A stretch of 64,000 nucleotides of DNA from Legionella qingyii (GCF_003184185.1 NZ_QHJG01000005.1:1-64000), one strand, 5' to 3'; numbered from the stretch's first letter, positions 1-10,513 are shown. Made by a program: numbers and translations. Notes: a model not told the origin generated them from the letters alone.

Positions 1-81
1 ATGGACGAAGGTTTACGATTCGCAATTCGGGAAGGTGGCCGTACTGTTGGCGCCGGTGTTGTCGCTAAAATTATCGAGTAA
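1..81 (+). CDS. tuf: Elongation factor Tu, C-terminal end (partial)
   Basis: The first 26 codons and the stop are the C-terminus of EF-Tu, the GTPase that delivers aminoacyl-tRNA to the ribosome; the motifs [15 protein letters not shown] and VVAKIIE are diagnostic. The rest of the gene lies before the window. The stop is only five bases from the rpsJ start, so tuf and the S10 operon are very likely co-transcribed, as at the end of a str operon. Confidence 0.95.
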   Translation: MDEGLRFAIREGGRTVGAGVVAKIIE

Positions 82-86
82 TTACA

Positions 87-404
87 ATGAGCAGCAATCA
101 AAACATTAAAATAAGATTAAAATCCTTTGATCATCGGTTGATTGACTTATCAACTCGAGAAATAGTAGAGACAGCAAAACGTACTGGCGCACAAGTTCGT
201 GGGCCAATACCATTGCCAGTCCGTAAAGAAAAATTTACTGTATTGACTTCACCGCATGTTAATAAAGATGCTCGAGATCAATATGAATTACGTACTCACA
301 AACGTCTGGTCGTTATCGTTCATCCAACTGAAAAAACAGTTGATGCATTGATGAAATTAGATCTGGCTGCTGGGGTTGATGTTCAGATAAGCCTTGATGA
401 CTAA
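87..404 (+). CDS. rpsJ: 30S ribosomal protein S10 (NusE)
   Basis: A 105-residue S10, the normal length, with [12 protein letters not shown] near the N-terminus and the conserved GPIPLP loop. It is a small-subunit head protein and, as NusE, a partner of NusB in antitermination. It starts with ATG five bases after the tuf stop, so there is no room for the long S10 leader through which L4 regulates the operon in E. coli. It is the first gene of the S10 block. Confidence 0.98.
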   Translation: MSSNQNIKIRLKSFDHRLIDLSTREIVETAKRTGAQVRGPIPLPVRKEKFTVLTSPHVNKDARDQYELRTHKRLVVIVHPTEKTVDALMKLDLAAGVDVQISLDD

Positions 405-438
405 ATATTAGGGTGAAGGATATTAAAGAGGTGTTAGA

Positions 439-1089
439 ATGATGATCGGTTTATTAGGCCGTAAAATCGGTATGACGCGGGTTTTCATGGCAGATGGAGT
501 TTCAGTTCCAGTTTCTGTTGTTGAAGTTCACCCTAATAGAGTCTCACAAGTTAAAACCAAAGAAACTGATGGTTACTCTGCTGTACAAATAACTGGTGGT
601 ACTAAAAAAGCAAGCAAGGTTAACAAACCTTTAGCAGGTCACTTTGCAAAAGCTGAAATTGAAGCAGGTGACATGTTAGTTGAATTTTTAATTGATTCTG
701 AAGATGCATTCAAATCTGGTCAGGTAATATCAGTAGCAGATGTGTTTACTGCCGGACAGTTTGTTGATGTTGCAGGAATCACTAAAGGTAAAGGTTTTGC
801 TGGTACGGTAAAAAGATATAATTTTAGAACACAAGATGCTACTCATGGTAACTCCAGATCGCATCGTGTACCTGGTTCTATTGGTCAAAACCAGACTCCA
901 GGTCGCGTGTTCAAAGGTAAGAAAATGGCTGGTCACATGGGTAATGTTCGTTGTACAGTTCAAAGCCTTGAACTGGTGCGCGTAGATGCTGAAAGAAATT
1001 TACTTCTTATCAAAGGTGCTATACCTGGTGCTCCTGGCTCACAAGTTGAAATTAAGCCTGCAGTTAAAAAGCAAGTACGAGGTGAGTGA
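439..1089 (+). CDS. rplC: 50S ribosomal protein L3
   Basis: About 216 residues. The N-terminus ([14 protein letters not shown]) and the central [22 protein letters not shown] loop, which reaches towards the peptidyl-transferase centre, identify L3. Two ATGs stand in tandem at 439 and 442; the second matches the usual L3 start, and the AAAGAGG at 425-431 could serve either. The stop overlaps the rplD start by one base. Confidence 0.97.
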   Translation: MMIGLLGRKIGMTRVFMADGVSVPVSVVEVHPNRVSQVKTKETDGYSAVQITGGTKKASKVNKPLAGHFAKAEIEAGDMLVEFLIDSEDAFKSGQVISVADVFTAGQFVDVAGITKGKGFAGTVKRYNFRTQDATHGNSRSHRVPGSIGQNQTPGRVFKGKKMAGHMGNVRCTVQSLELVRVDAERNLLLIKGAIPGAPGSQVEIKPAVKKQVRGE

Positions 1090-1694
1090 TGGAAATTACT
1101 ACTATAGATACAAATTCAAAATTAACACTGAACCAAGAAGTATTTGCGTATGGTTATAATGAAGGCTTAATTCATCAAGCTGTAGTAGCCTATATGAATA
1201 ACGCACGTAGTGGTAATAGTGCTCAAAAAACACGATCTGAAGTTAGAGGTGGCGGCAAAAAGCCATGGAATCAAAAAGGTACCGGTCGTGCTCGGGCTGG
1301 TACAATTAGAAGTCCAATCTGGAGAAGTGGTGGGGTAACTTTTGCTTCTAAGAAAAGAGATTATTCACAAAAAATTAATAAAAAAATGTACAAACGTGCA
1401 TTACGTAGTATAATCTCCGAACTTTGTCGCACTGGTAACCTTGTAGTTGTAAGTGATTTCCAATGTGAAAGCAAAAAAACTAAAGATTTTGTTAATAAAA
1501 TGAACCAAATGAGTGTAAAAAACGCTCTTATCATCATGACTGAAGTCGGTGAGAATGAATATTTTGGTTCAAGAAACTTAATTGATTATGACATCTGTGA
1601 CGTTACAACTATAGATCCTGTATCTTTACTCAGATTTGAGAAAGTTATTGTTACAGAAGCTGCAATTAAAAAAATTGAGGAACAGTTACAATGA
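1089..1694 (+). CDS. rplD: 50S ribosomal protein L4
   Basis: L4, 201 residues from the ATG at 1089, which shares one base with the rplC stop. The conserved extended loop [20 protein letters not shown] is present. In E. coli L4 represses the S10 operon through a leader upstream of rpsJ; no such leader space exists here. It overlaps rplW by four bases (ATGA), so translation is probably coupled. Confidence 0.97.
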   Translation: MEITTIDTNSKLTLNQEVFAYGYNEGLIHQAVVAYMNNARSGNSAQKTRSEVRGGGKKPWNQKGTGRARAGTIRSPIWRSGGVTFASKKRDYSQKINKKMYKRALRSIISELCRTGNLVVVSDFQCESKKTKDFVNKMNQMSVKNALIIMTEVGENEYFGSRNLIDYDICDVTTIDPVSLLRFEKVIVTEAAIKKIEEQLQ

Positions 1695-1987
1695 ACGCTG
1701 AAAGATTGTTGATGGTTCTACGTGAACCACATACTTCTGAAAAAGCTACTGTCATAGCTGATAAGCTGAAACAGTTCACTTTCAAAGTATTGAAAACTGC
1801 AACTAAAAATGAAATTAAAATGGCGGTAGAGCATATATTTAACGTTAAAGTTAAAAATGTATCTGTTATCAATGTGAAGGGAAAAACAAAGCGTTTTAAA
1901 CAAACAAGCGGAAAGCGTAGTGATTGGAAAAAAGCATTTGTAACTCTTCATGCTGATCAAGATATTGACTTTACAGCTACCGAATAA
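1691..1987 (+). CDS. rplW: 50S ribosomal protein L23
   Basis: A 98-residue L23, the exit-tunnel protein that docks trigger factor and SRP. The family signature is seen in EKATVIAD and in [10 protein letters not shown] near residues 60-70. It starts in an ATGA overlap with rplD and ends 11 bases before rplB. Confidence 0.97.
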   Translation: MNAERLLMVLREPHTSEKATVIADKLKQFTFKVLKTATKNEIKMAVEHIFNVKVKNVSVINVKGKTKRFKQTSGKRSDWKKAFVTLHADQDIDFTATE

Positions 1988-1998
1988 GGCAGATTAAG

Positions 1999-2826
1999 AT
2001 GGCACTATTAAAATCTAAACCTACATCGCCAGGAAAACGTGGCGAATTACGCGTGGTTCATCACCATATTCATAAAGGAAAACCACATGCTCCTTTAGTT
2101 GAAAAGCTAAAGAAAACTGGTGGACGTAATAACCAAGGTAGAATCACTGTAAGACATATCGGTGGTGGTCAACGTAATCAATATCGTATCGTTGATTTTA
2201 AACGCAATAAGGATGGTATTGAAGCCCGTGTTGAGCGTATTGAGTATGATCCCAATCGTACTGCTTTAATAGCATTAATTGTTTATAAAGATGGCGAAAG
2301 AAGATATATTATTGCTCCAGCCAATTTAAAAGCTGGTGATACTGTTATCAGTGGTGCAGATTCACCAATCAGTACAGGTAATTGTCTTCCATTAAAAAAT
2401 ATTCCTGTCGGTACTACAATTCACTGTGTTGAAATGAAACCAGGAAAAGGTGCTCAGGTCTTAAGAAGTGCTGGAGCAAGCGGGCAGATCGTTGCTAAAG
2501 AAGGTATTTATGCAACATTAAGACTTCGCTCAGGTGAAATGCGTAAAATACATGTTCTTTGCAGGGCAGTAATTGGTGAAGTAAGTAATAGTGAGCATAG
2601 TTTACGCGCATTAGGTAAAGCCGGAGCAAAACGCTGGAGAGGTATTCGCCCAACAGTTCGTGGGGTAGCTATGAACCCAGTTGACCATCCACATGGTGGT
2701 GGTGAAGGCCGGACTTCTGGTGGACGTCATCCAGTATCACCATGGGGCATGCCTACTAAAGGTTATAAAACCAGAAGTAATAAGCGTACTGATAGCTTTA
2801 TTGTCAGAAGACGTAAAAAGAAATAA
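1999..2826 (+). CDS. rplB: 50S ribosomal protein L2
   Basis: A 275-residue L2 of normal length. It has the [17 protein letters not shown] motif near residue 45 and the strongly conserved C-terminal [20 protein letters not shown] segment with the histidine linked to peptidyl transfer. It is required for subunit association. An ATG start lies 11 bases after rplW. Confidence 0.98.
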   Translation: MALLKSKPTSPGKRGELRVVHHHIHKGKPHAPLVEKLKKTGGRNNQGRITVRHIGGGQRNQYRIVDFKRNKDGIEARVERIEYDPNRTALIALIVYKDGERRYIIAPANLKAGDTVISGADSPISTGNCLPLKNIPVGTTIHCVEMKPGKGAQVLRSAGASGQIVAKEGIYATLRLRSGEMRKIHVLCRAVIGEVSNSEHSLRALGKAGAKRWRGIRPTVRGVAMNPVDHPHGGGEGRTSGGRHPVSPWGMPTKGYKTRSNKRTDSFIVRRRKKK

Positions 2827-2844
2827 TTATTGAGAGGATATCAA

Positions 2845-3123
2845 GTGGCTCGTTCTATAAGAAAAGGTCCTTTTGTTGACCATCATTTGATTGCCAAAGT
2901 AGAGGCTGCAATTGAATCAAAATCTAAAAAACCAATTAAAACATGGTCTAGACGATCGACAATCGTTCCTGAAATGATTGACTTAACAATTGCTGTTCAT
3001 AACGGCAAAGATCATATACCTGTATATATTACAGATAATATGGTTGGTCATAAATTAGGTGAGTTTGCCATGACTCGAACTTTTAAAGGTCATTCTGGTG
3101 ACAGAAAGGCAAAAGGTAAATAA
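2845..3123 (+). CDS. rpsS: 30S ribosomal protein S19
   Basis: S19, 92 residues. I place the start at the GTG at 2845 ([10 protein letters not shown]), seven bases after a GAGAGGA ribosome site; an upstream TTG at 2830 would add five residues not found in S19. The motifs WSRRSTI and [16 protein letters not shown] are typical. It forms a head complex with S13. Confidence 0.96.
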   Translation: MARSIRKGPFVDHHLIAKVEAAIESKSKKPIKTWSRRSTIVPEMIDLTIAVHNGKDHIPVYITDNMVGHKLGEFAMTRTFKGHSGDRKAKGK

Positions 3124-3132
3124 GAGGATATG

Positions 3133-3468
3133 ATGGAAGTAACAGCAAAATTGAAAGGTGCTCCCTTATCCGCTCAAAAGGGCCGATTGGTAGCCGATAT
3201 GATACGCAATATGAAAGTATCTGGTGCGCTTGATGTCCTCAAGTTTACACCAAAAAAAGGTGCTCAATTAATGCTTAAGTTGTTAGAGTCAGCTATCGCA
3301 AATGCTGAAAATAATAATGGGGCGGATATTGATGATTTAAAAGTAGGTATGGTCTGCGTTGATGAAGCTATGACTTTAAAACGTATTAGTCCCAGAGCTA
3401 AAGGACGTGCAAATAGAATTTGTAAACGTACCTGCCATATCACGATTAAAGTGTCTGACGAGGAATAG
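3133..3468 (+). CDS. rplV: 50S ribosomal protein L22
   Basis: L22, 111 residues, lining the exit tunnel. The second of two tandem ATGs (3133) is preferred because AGAGGA at 3124-3129 runs into the first. Conserved: [13 protein letters not shown] near the start and [22 protein letters not shown] at the C-terminus, which includes the beta-hairpin bases contacted by macrolides. Confidence 0.96.
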   Translation: MEVTAKLKGAPLSAQKGRLVADMIRNMKVSGALDVLKFTPKKGAQLMLKLLESAIANAENNNGADIDDLKVGMVCVDEAMTLKRISPRAKGRANRICKRTCHITIKVSDEE

Positions 3469-3470
3469 CA

Positions 3471-4127
3471 ATGGGACAAAAAGTTAACCCTATAGGTATA
3501 CGGCTTGGTATTATTAAAGACTGGAATTCCAAATGGTTCGCAGGTAAGAAGTACGCTGAATTTTTAATTCAAGATATTAAATTACGTACAGATCTTAAAA
3601 AGAAACTTATGGCAGCTGCTGTGAGTAAAATTTTAATTGAACGTCCTGCTAATAATGCGGTAGTTACAATACTTACTGCCCGACCTGGTGTGATCATCGG
3701 GAAAAAAGGTGGCGGTATTGAGACATTACGTACAGAAATTTCTAATAAATTAGGTGTACCAGTTCATCTAAATATTGAAGAAATTAAAAAACCTGAGTTA
3801 GATGCAACTTTGGTTGCTGAAGGAATTGCACAACAATTAGAACAACGCGTCATGTTCCGACGTGCTATGAAACGTGCGGTTACTTCTGCTCTTAAAGCAG
3901 GTGCTAAAGGAATCAAAATTTGTGTTAGTGGAAGACTTGGTGGTGCTGAAATTGCTCGCAGTGAATGGTATAGAGAAGGACGTGTACCTTTACATACTTT
4001 CAGAGCAGATATTGATTATGGTACAGCAGAGTCTAAAACTACCTACGGTATTATTGGTGTAAAAGTCTGGATCTTCAAGGGCGAAATTCTCCCTCAAAAG
4101 AAAAGATCTTCTGACGTTGCCGAGTGA
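3471..4127 (+). CDS. rpsC: 30S ribosomal protein S3
   Basis: A 218-residue S3 starting [13 protein letters not shown]. The KH RNA-binding motif ([11 protein letters not shown]) is near residues 75-85, and the C-terminal domain carries [23 protein letters not shown]. It sits at the mRNA entry site with helicase activity. The start is two bases after the rplV stop. Confidence 0.98.
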   Translation: MGQKVNPIGIRLGIIKDWNSKWFAGKKYAEFLIQDIKLRTDLKKKLMAAAVSKILIERPANNAVVTILTARPGVIIGKKGGGIETLRTEISNKLGVPVHLNIEEIKKPELDATLVAEGIAQQLEQRVMFRRAMKRAVTSALKAGAKGIKICVSGRLGGAEIARSEWYREGRVPLHTFRADIDYGTAESKTTYGIIGVKVWIFKGEILPQKKRSSDVAE

Positions 4128-4143
4128 GTGAGGATTAAGAATC

Positions 4144-4557
4144 ATGTTACAACCTAAACGTACAAAATACCGAAAACAGATGAAAGGCCGTAACAGAGGT
4201 TTAGCCTTACGCGGTAGCAACATCAGTTTTGGTGAATTTGGTTTGAAAGCTCTTGAGCGTGGTCGTTTAACTGCGCGTCAAATCGAAGCAGCTCGAAGAG
4301 CAATGACACGTCACATTAAACGTGGTGGTAAAATTTGGATTAGAGTATTCCCAGACAAGCCGATTACTCAAAAGCCCTTAGAAGTAAGACAGGGTAAAGG
4401 TAAAGGTAGCGTTGAATATTGGGTTGCTCAAATACAACCTGGCAAGGTTTTATTTGAAATGGAAGGTGTATCCAGAGAGCTTGCTATGGAAGCTTTTGAT
4501 CTGGCTAAAGCAAAACTTCCTTTCAAAGTTATATTTGAAGAAAGGAAGGTGATGTAA
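4144..4557 (+). CDS. rplP: 50S ribosomal protein L16
   Basis: L16, 137 residues, beginning [19 protein letters not shown] and containing [27 protein letters not shown]. It helps to position the A-site tRNA. The Arg hydroxylated in E. coli L16 lies in this latter loop. Its stop shares a base with the rpmC start (TAATG). Confidence 0.97.
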   Translation: MLQPKRTKYRKQMKGRNRGLALRGSNISFGEFGLKALERGRLTARQIEAARRAMTRHIKRGGKIWIRVFPDKPITQKPLEVRQGKGKGSVEYWVAQIQPGKVLFEMEGVSRELAMEAFDLAKAKLPFKVIFEERKVM

Positions 4558-4751
4558 TGAAAAAAATTGATGAATTACGCAGTTTATCAGTAGAAGAACT
4601 GCAAAATGAACTGCTTTCATTGCGTAAAGAACAACTAAATTTACGAATGAAGAAAGCAAGCGGCTCACTAGATAAAACACATCTCATCACCATGGTGCGT
4701 AAGTCAGTGGCAAGAGTAAAAACAATGTTGACTGAAAAGGCAGGTAAGTGA
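4557..4751 (+). CDS. rpmC: 50S ribosomal protein L29
   Basis: A 64-residue L29, two long helices, with the conserved [26 protein letters not shown] pattern. It lies near the tunnel exit beside L23. It overlaps rplP by one base and is one base from rpsQ. Confidence 0.96.
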   Translation: MKKIDELRSLSVEELQNELLSLRKEQLNLRMKKASGSLDKTHLITMVRKSVARVKTMLTEKAGK

Positions 4752-4752
4752 C

Positions 4753-5004
4753 ATGTCTAATAGTGAATCAAATGCCAGAACAATGGTTGGAAAAGTAGTT
4801 AGTGACAAAATGGATAAAACCATAGTTGTGATGATTGAACGTTCTGTTAAGCATCCAAAGTATGGAAAAATTATGAAACGTAGAGCTAAATTACATGCTC
4901 ATGATGAAAATCAAGTATGTAAAATTGGTAATATAGTAAAAATCCGTGAGTCTAGACCACTCTCTAAAACAAAAAGCTGGGTATTAGTCGAAGTAATTTC
5001 TTAA
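4753..5004 (+). CDS. rpsQ: 30S ribosomal protein S17
   Basis: S17, 83 residues, a primary 16S rRNA binder. Conserved: [24 protein letters not shown] and the C-terminal [13 protein letters not shown]. It is the last gene of the S10 group; an 88-base gap with a possible promoter separates it from rplN. Confidence 0.97.
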   Translation: MSNSESNARTMVGKVVSDKMDKTIVVMIERSVKHPKYGKIMKRRAKLHAHDENQVCKIGNIVKIRESRPLSKTKSWVLVEVIS

Positions 5005-5021
5005 TCAACACTGTTGATTTA

Positions 5022-5051
5022 CTTTTAAAACCCTAAAAGGCCTGATATAAT
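5022..5051 (+). promoter_or_regulatory. Possible extended -10 promoter ahead of rplN
   Basis: The rpsQ-rplN gap holds a perfect TATAAT at 5046-5051 preceded by TG at 5043-5044, an extended -10 element. The best -35 candidate, CTTTTA at 5022-5027, is weak. It could provide separate transcription of the spc group. Position and sequence are seen; activity is inferred. Confidence 0.45.
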
Positions 5052-5092
5052 CAGCAACCTTTTTCTGGTCGAAATCAGAGCTGGAGTAAAAA

Positions 5093-5458
5093 ATGATCCA
5101 AATGCAGACAGTGCTTGAAGTGGCTGACAACAGCGGAGCACGTAAAGTTATGTGTATTAAAGTGCTTGGCGGGTCGCACCGTAGATATGCACGTGTAGGT
5201 GATGTAATCAAAGTTAGTATTAAAGATGCAATTCCCAGAAGTAAAGTGAAAAAAGGTGCTGTAATGAAGGCAGTTGTTGTTCGTACAGCACAAGGCGTTC
5301 GTAGAGATGATGGATCTTTGATCCGCTTCGACGGTAACGCTGCAGTATTGTTAAATAACCAAAACGAGCCAATAGGTACTCGTATATTTGGCCCTGTTAC
5401 TCGCGAGCTACGAGAGAGATTTATGAAAATAATATCTCTGGCTGCAGAAGTTTTGTGA
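5093..5458 (+). CDS. rplN: 50S ribosomal protein L14
   Basis: L14, 121 residues, starting [27 protein letters not shown], with [15 protein letters not shown] and [13 protein letters not shown]. It contacts 16S rRNA in an intersubunit bridge. First gene of the spc group, with GGAG at 5083-5086 before the ATG. Confidence 0.98.
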   Translation: MIQMQTVLEVADNSGARKVMCIKVLGGSHRRYARVGDVIKVSIKDAIPRSKVKKGAVMKAVVVRTAQGVRRDDGSLIRFDGNAAVLLNNQNEPIGTRIFGPVTRELRERFMKIISLAAEVL

Positions 5459-5471
5459 GAAGGATTTAGAT

Positions 5472-5801
5472 ATGAAACGTATTCAAAAAGGCGATGATGT
5501 AATTATAATTGCCGGAAAAAGTAAAGGTCATAGAGGTAAAGTCCTACGTGTAACTGACAATGGCGTTGTTGTTGAAGGTGGAAACTTGATTAAGAAGCAT
5601 GTTAAGCCTAATCCACAGAAGCCTGAAAACAAGGGTGGAATTATAACTCTTGAAGCACCAGTTCACGTTTCAAACGTTGCTCATTATAATCCAAACACTA
5701 ATAAAGCAGATAAAGTAGGATTTAAATTCATCGAGAGTAACGGTGAGAACAAAAAAGTTAGATATTTTAAATCTGACAATGAAATAATTGACCGTGTTTA
5801 A
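5472..5801 (+). CDS. rplX: 50S ribosomal protein L24
   Basis: L24, 109 residues, with an N-terminal KOW motif (GDDVIIIAGKSKGHRGKV) and KKHVKPNPQ. It is an assembly initiator for the 50S subunit. The gene is separated from rplN by 13 bases containing GAGAAGGA. Confidence 0.97.
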   Translation: MKRIQKGDDVIIIAGKSKGHRGKVLRVTDNGVVVEGGNLIKKHVKPNPQKPENKGGIITLEAPVHVSNVAHYNPNTNKADKVGFKFIESNGENKKVRYFKSDNEIIDRV

Positions 5802-5814
5802 TTAGGTGATTCAA

Positions 5815-6366
5815 ATGGCAAGACTTAATGAATTTTATAAAAAAGAAATCATCCCAATGATGATGAAACGGTTCAACTATTCCAGCGTTATGGAAGTTCC
5901 AAAGTTGCTTAAAATCACCTTAAACATGGGTGTTGGAGAAGCTGTTGGTGATAAAAAGGTAATGAACCATGCAGTTGAAGATATGACTTTAATTGCAGGA
6001 CAAAAGCCTGTTGTTACTAAAGCAAGAAAATCTATTGCTGGTTTTAAGATTAGGGAAGGATGGCCAATTGGCTGTAAAGTAACTCTAAGACGTCAACGTA
6101 TGTATGAATTTTTAGACAGATTGATTTCCGTAACTTTACCGCGTGTAAGAGATTTTCGTGGTTTAAATCCCAAATCTTTTGATGGAACAGGTAATTACAG
6201 TATGGGGATCCATGAGCAAATCGTATTTCCAGAAATTGATTACGATAAAACAGATGGTATCCGTGGTTTAGATATTTGTATTACTACGAGTGCTAAGACA
6301 AATGAAGAAGCTAAAGCTTTATTAGAAGCCTTTAACCTTCCATTGAAAGATAGAGATAAAAAATAA
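5815..6366 (+). CDS. rplE: 50S ribosomal protein L5
   Basis: L5, 183 residues from the ATG at 5815 (MARLNEFY); a GTG nine bases earlier lacks support. Conserved [38 protein letters not shown] and [17 protein letters not shown]. It binds 5S rRNA and contacts the P-site tRNA. Confidence 0.97.
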   Translation: MARLNEFYKKEIIPMMMKRFNYSSVMEVPKLLKITLNMGVGEAVGDKKVMNHAVEDMTLIAGQKPVVTKARKSIAGFKIREGWPIGCKVTLRRQRMYEFLDRLISVTLPRVRDFRGLNPKSFDGTGNYSMGIHEQIVFPEIDYDKTDGIRGLDICITTSAKTNEEAKALLEAFNLPLKDRDKK

Positions 6367-6376
6367 GGGTGAAATT

Positions 6377-6679
6377 GTGGCTAAAAAATCAATGCTTATG
6401 AGAGAGTTAAAGCGTAGCAAGCTTGTAAATAAGTACAGTAAGCGTAGAAACGAATTGAAAATATTGATTAAATCATCTGATGATTTTCAGGTAATTATGG
6501 ATAGTCAGTTAAAGTTAGCTAAATTGCCTGTTAATTCAAATCCTGTTCGTTTTAAAACACGATGTCAGCAATGTGGTCGTCCACATGGTGTTTATCGTAA
6601 ATTTGCTCTTTGCAGAATTTGCTTAAGACAACAACTAATGGTTGGTAATATACCAGGCGGAAGAAAATCTAGCTGGTAA
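6377..6679 (+). CDS. rpsN: 30S ribosomal protein S14, long form with a zinc-knuckle pattern
   Basis: A 100-residue S14 with a GTG start. It has the full length of the zinc-free E. coli-type protein but also carries Cys63-x2-Cys66-x12-Cys79-x2-Cys82, the four-cysteine spacing normally seen in the short (about 61-residue) zinc-binding form. The TGRPHG and RKF.LxRI frame around these cysteines matches S14. It acts in assembly of the 30S head. Whether zinc is bound is inference. Confidence 0.96.
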   Translation: MAKKSMLMRELKRSKLVNKYSKRRNELKILIKSSDDFQVIMDSQLKLAKLPVNSNPVRFKTRCQQCGRPHGVYRKFALCRICLRQQLMVGNIPGGRKSSW

Positions 6680-6700
6680 TTTTTTAATTGGAGAACGATT

Positions 6701-7096
6701 GTGAGTATGCATGATCCAGTTGCTGATATGCTGACCCGAATTAGAAATGGTCAACAAGCAAAACATCAGCAAATAACATTAACTTCTTCTAAGTTGAAAG
6801 AAGAAATTGCTCGAGTTTTAAAGGAAGAAGGTTATATCGAAAACTTCTTTGTTGAGTCTTTAGATAATAATCTTAAATTGATGACGATAAAGCTGAAATA
6901 TTATCATGGCAGACCTGTTATCGAGCTAATTAAGAGAATTAGTCGACCCGGATTGAGAGTATATAAGTCTTACAAAGATTTGTCTTCTATTCCTGGTTTT
7001 GGTGTGGCTATATTGTCTACATCACAAGGTATAATGACCCATATATCTGCAAAGATGAAAGGCGTTGGTGGTGAAGTCATTTGTGAAGTGGCTTAA
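6701..7096 (+). CDS. rpsH: 30S ribosomal protein S8
   Basis: S8, 131 residues, GTG start giving MSMHDPVADMLTRIRNGQ, seven bases after GGAG; an ATG two codons later is less like the family. The C-terminus has RVYKSYKDLSSIPGFGVAILSTSQGIMT. In E. coli S8 represses the spc operon by binding near rplE. Confidence 0.97.
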   Translation: MSMHDPVADMLTRIRNGQQAKHQQITLTSSKLKEEIARVLKEEGYIENFFVESLDNNLKLMTIKLKYYHGRPVIELIKRISRPGLRVYKSYKDLSSIPGFGVAILSTSQGIMTHISAKMKGVGGEVICEVA

Positions 7097-7113
7097 TACT
7101 TGCGAGGAATAAT

Positions 7114-7653
7114 ATGTCTAGAGTAGCAAAAGCCCCAGTAGTTCAACCAGCAAATGTTGAAATAACAATAGGTGATGGTGAGGTTACTGTAAAAGGGCCT
7201 AAAGGAACGCTAACCCAAAAGATTAATAGGTTAGTAAAAGTAACTAAAAATAAAGATTCTAACCATGTTGAGTTTGCTCCAGCTGCAAATGATCCAAAAG
7301 CTTGGGCTCAAGCTGGAACGGCACGAGCATTAGTAAATAATATGGTTAAGGGTGTAACTGAAGGTTTTGTTGTTACCTTGGAACTGGTCGGGGTAGGATA
7401 TAGAGCACAATCTAAAGATAAATCAATTTCTTTATCGTTGGGTTTTTCTCATCCTATTGAATACCACTTGCCTAAAGGCGTTGTAGTTGAAACTCCTAGC
7501 AATACAGTTATTTTACTGAAAGGGGTGGATAAACAAATTTTGGGCCAAGTAGCTTCTGAAATAAGAGCATTTAGACCACCAGAGCCTTATAAAGGTAAAG
7601 GTGTTAAACTTGCTGGCGAGTATATTGCTCGTAAAGAAGCGAAAAAGAAATAA
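7114..7653 (+). CDS. rplF: 50S ribosomal protein L6
   Basis: L6, 179 residues, two related alpha/beta domains. Conserved MSRVAKAPV at the start, VTVKGPKGTL, and near the C-terminus RxPEPYKGKGVKLAGEYI. It binds 23S rRNA beneath the L7/L12 stalk. Confidence 0.97.
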   Translation: MSRVAKAPVVQPANVEITIGDGEVTVKGPKGTLTQKINRLVKVTKNKDSNHVEFAPAANDPKAWAQAGTARALVNNMVKGVTEGFVVTLELVGVGYRAQSKDKSISLSLGFSHPIEYHLPKGVVVETPSNTVILLKGVDKQILGQVASEIRAFRPPEPYKGKGVKLAGEYIARKEAKKK

Positions 7654-7663
7654 GGTTTAAGTT

Positions 7664-8023
7664 ATGAATAAACACAACTCACGTAATCGACGTGGATTAA
7701 AAGCAAAAGCACTGATTCGCAAATCAGACAGAGCAAGACTTGTCGTTTTTAGAAGTGGTTTGCATATTTACTCTCAAATCATTCAGGCAGATAAGCTTGG
7801 TGATAAGGTTTTAGCTGCATGCTCAACAAACGATAAAGAATTACGTGCCAGTCTGACCGGAAAATGTAAAGTAGAACAAGCTAACCTAGTTGGCAAAATG
7901 CTTGGTAAGCGAGCGAGCGAGCAAGGCATTACTCAAGTTGCATTTGATCGTGCTGGTTATAAATATCATGGCCGAGTGAAAGCCCTTGCAGAAGGTGCAC
8001 GCGAAGCTGGATTGGATTTTTAA
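7664..8023 (+). CDS. rplR: 50S ribosomal protein L18
   Basis: L18, 119 residues, with [16 protein letters not shown] and the C-terminal [24 protein letters not shown] typical of the family. It binds 5S rRNA together with L5 and delivers it to the 50S subunit. The Arg-rich N-terminus is the usual RNA-binding tail. Confidence 0.97.
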   Translation: MNKHNSRNRRGLKAKALIRKSDRARLVVFRSGLHIYSQIIQADKLGDKVLAACSTNDKELRASLTGKCKVEQANLVGKMLGKRASEQGITQVAFDRAGYKYHGRVKALAEGAREAGLDF

Positions 8024-8032
8024 GGAACGATT

Positions 8033-8542
8033 ATGGCATTCGATGAATCATCACCAAAATCAGATGGCTACCAAGAAAAGCTAGTATCGGTCAATCGTAC
8101 AGCTAAAGTTGTTAAGGGAGGCCGTGTTTTCGGTTTTGCAGTTCTTGTTGTTGTTGGTGACGGCAAGGGTAAAGTTGGCTTTGGTAGAGGTAAAGCCAGA
8201 GAAGTTCCAATTGCAATTCAAAAAGCAATGGAACAAGCTAAGAAAAACATGGTTTATATTCCACTTTCTGGATCAACTATTTTCCACGAAATTACTTGGA
8301 ACTATGGTGCTTCTAAAGTATTTATGAAGCCTGCAAGTGAAGGTACCGGAATTATTGCTGGCGGTGCAATGCGAGCTGTATTAGAAGTTTTAGGCGTACA
8401 AAATATATTAGCTAAGAGTATTGGTTCTACCAATCCAAGCAATATTGTAAGAGCAACAATCGCAGCTTTAACTAATATTGGTACCCCAGATTATGTTGCA
8501 GCCAAGCGTGGTAAAACTGTTGAAGAAGTTATGGCGGGCTAA
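8033..8542 (+). CDS. rpsE: 30S ribosomal protein S5
   Basis: S5, 169 residues, with the double-stranded RNA-binding-like N-domain ([28 protein letters not shown]) and [16 protein letters not shown]. The [15 protein letters not shown] segment is the classic site of spectinomycin and ram mutations. It contributes to decoding fidelity. Confidence 0.98.
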   Translation: MAFDESSPKSDGYQEKLVSVNRTAKVVKGGRVFGFAVLVVVGDGKGKVGFGRGKAREVPIAIQKAMEQAKKNMVYIPLSGSTIFHEITWNYGASKVFMKPASEGTGIIAGGAMRAVLEVLGVQNILAKSIGSTNPSNIVRATIAALTNIGTPDYVAAKRGKTVEEVMAG

Positions 8543-8544
8543 TT

Positions 8545-8730
8545 ATGGAAAAGAAAATTAAAATAACTTTGGTTAAGAGCATCATAGGCAGAAAGCCAAA
8601 GCATATTTCTATCGTAAAACAATTAGGTCTTGGTAAAACCAATTCGAGCGTATCACATAATGATACCCCAGCGATCCGTGGCCTTATTAATAAAGTTGAT
8701 TACCTATTGCTGGTTGAGGAGAGTGTATAA
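8545..8730 (+). CDS. rpmD: 50S ribosomal protein L30
   Basis: A 61-residue L30, with [25 protein letters not shown] and a C-terminal [14 protein letters not shown]. It lies two bases after rpsE and its stop overlaps the rplO ATG by one base. Confidence 0.95.
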   Translation: MEKKIKITLVKSIIGRKPKHISIVKQLGLGKTNSSVSHNDTPAIRGLINKVDYLLLVEESV

Positions 8731-9164
8731 TGAATTTAAATTCACTGTCACCAGATCCTGGTTCAAAACGTCCCAAAAGACGCTTAGGACGTGGTATAGG
8801 ATCCGGTTTAGGTAAAACTAGTGGAAAAGGACATAAAGGTCAAAAAGCTAGAGCCGGTGGTTACCATAAAATTAACTTTGAAGGCGGTCAAATGCCAATT
8901 CAAAGACGACTACCAAAAATGGGCTTTAAGTCACGAGTTGGTAGAACTGTAGATCAAGTTTGTCTCAGTGAACTTGCAAAATTATCTGCAGATGTAATCG
9001 ATCTAAATGTTTTGCGTGAAGCTGGTCTAATCAATAGTTCTATTAAAGATGTAAAAGTTATTTTGTCCGGTGAATTAACTACTGCCATCAAACTTAAAGG
9101 TTTAAGGGTCACTAAAGGAGCTCGTTTGGCCATTGAAGGTTTAGGCGGCAGCATAGAAGAGTGA
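8730..9164 (+). CDS. rplO: 50S ribosomal protein L15
   Basis: L15, 144 residues, with the glycine- and arginine-rich N-terminal [24 protein letters not shown] and [21 protein letters not shown]. It is a late assembly protein. It overlaps the preceding gene by one base and is closely followed by secY. Confidence 0.97.
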   Translation: MNLNSLSPDPGSKRPKRRLGRGIGSGLGKTSGKGHKGQKARAGGYHKINFEGGQMPIQRRLPKMGFKSRVGRTVDQVCLSELAKLSADVIDLNVLREAGLINSSIKDVKVILSGELTTAIKLKGLRVTKGARLAIEGLGGSIEE

Positions 9165-9166
9165 CT

Positions 9167-10495
9167 ATGAAAAACCAAAAACATAATGCAAGCCAATCAC
9201 GTGGTGGATTGGCTGAACTAAAATCTAGATTATTGTTTGTTGTTCTGGCTATTCTGGTTTATCGTTTGGGTGCACATATTCCTGTTCCAGGTTTGGACCC
9301 TGCACGATTGGCTAACTTTTTTAATGAGCAACAGAATACAATTTTTGGCTTATTCAATATGTTTTCTGGTGGTGCATTATCGCGTGTTACTGTTTTTGCT
9401 ATTGGTATTATGCCATACATTTCGGCCTCTATTATTCTTCAGCTTTTTACAGTTGTTTCTCCTAAGCTTGAACAACTTAAAAAGGAAGGTGAATCAGGGC
9501 GCAGAAAGATAAATCAATATACGCGATACTTAACTTTAGTGCTTTCTGTGTTTCAATCTTTAGGGATGGCACGGTGGTTAGCTGGACAACAAATTGCGCT
9601 TCAAGCTGACTTTTCATTCTACTTTACTGCAGTTGCTACCTTAGTTACAGGTACTATGTTTTTGATGTGGTTAGGCGAACAAATTACTGAAAAAGGTGTT
9701 GGCAATGGTATTTCACTAATTATCTTTTCAGGTATCGTATCGAGTATGCCCACGGCAATCGCTTCAGTTCTTCAACAAGTTAAAGAAGGACAAATGCAAG
9801 CATTGACTTTAATCATTATTGCAGTAGTGGTAGTTGTAGTAACAGGATTTGTAGTATTTATGGAGCGTGCACAGAGACGTATCAGAGTTAACTATGCACA
9901 AAGGACACAAGGTAGAAAGGTATATGCTGCACAAACCAGCCATTTACCTTTAAAGATAAATATGTCTGGGGTAATTCCTCCAATTTTTGCATCCAGTATT
10001 ATTTTACTACCAGCAACCTTAGCCCAGTTTTTCTCTCATACTAAGGGTTTAGGATGGCTTGCTGATGTTGGAATGGCCTTATCTCCTGGACAACCTTTAT
10101 ATTTAATTGTTTATGCAGTAGCAATTATATTCTTTGCGTTCTTTTATGCCGCACTGGTGTTTAATCCCAAAGATACTGCAGATAATTTAAAAAAATCTGG
10201 TGCATATATACCTGGAATTAGACCAGGGGAACAAACAACTAAATATATCGATGGTGTAATGACTCGTTTGACACTAGTCGGAGCACTTTATTTAGTATTG
10301 GTCTGTCTTTTGCCTCAGATCTTGATGTATACATGGCATGTCCCTTTTTATTTCGGAGGAACGTCTTTGCTGATTATCGTAGTTGTTATTATGGATTTTG
10401 TAGCTCAGGTACAAGCTCATTTAATGACTCAGCAATATGATTCTTTAATGAAAAAGGCTAATTTTAAAGGTACTAAATTACCTGGTCTTTTATGA
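9167..10495 (+). CDS. secY: Protein translocase subunit SecY
   Basis: The central channel of the Sec translocon, about 442 residues with ten hydrophobic segments. The plug region ([30 protein letters not shown]) and the cytosolic loops ending [23 protein letters not shown] are typical. The ATG at 9167 is preferred; a GTG at 9161 overlapping the rplO stop is the alternative. Its place between rplO and rpmJ is the conserved spc order. Confidence 0.97.
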   Translation: MKNQKHNASQSRGGLAELKSRLLFVVLAILVYRLGAHIPVPGLDPARLANFFNEQQNTIFGLFNMFSGGALSRVTVFAIGIMPYISASIILQLFTVVSPKLEQLKKEGESGRRKINQYTRYLTLVLSVFQSLGMARWLAGQQIALQADFSFYFTAVATLVTGTMFLMWLGEQITEKGVGNGISLIIFSGIVSSMPTAIASVLQQVKEGQMQALTLIIIAVVVVVVTGFVVFMERAQRRIRVNYAQRTQGRKVYAAQTSHLPLKINMSGVIPPIFASSIILLPATLAQFFSHTKGLGWLADVGMALSPGQPLYLIVYAVAIIFFAFFYAALVFNPKDTADNLKKSGAYIPGIRPGEQTTKYIDGVMTRLTLVGALYLVLVCLLPQILMYTWHVPFYFGGTSLLIIVVVIMDFVAQVQAHLMTQQYDSLMKKANFKGTKLPGLL

Positions 10496-10513
10496 TTTTT
10501 ATCGGAGTTAGGA

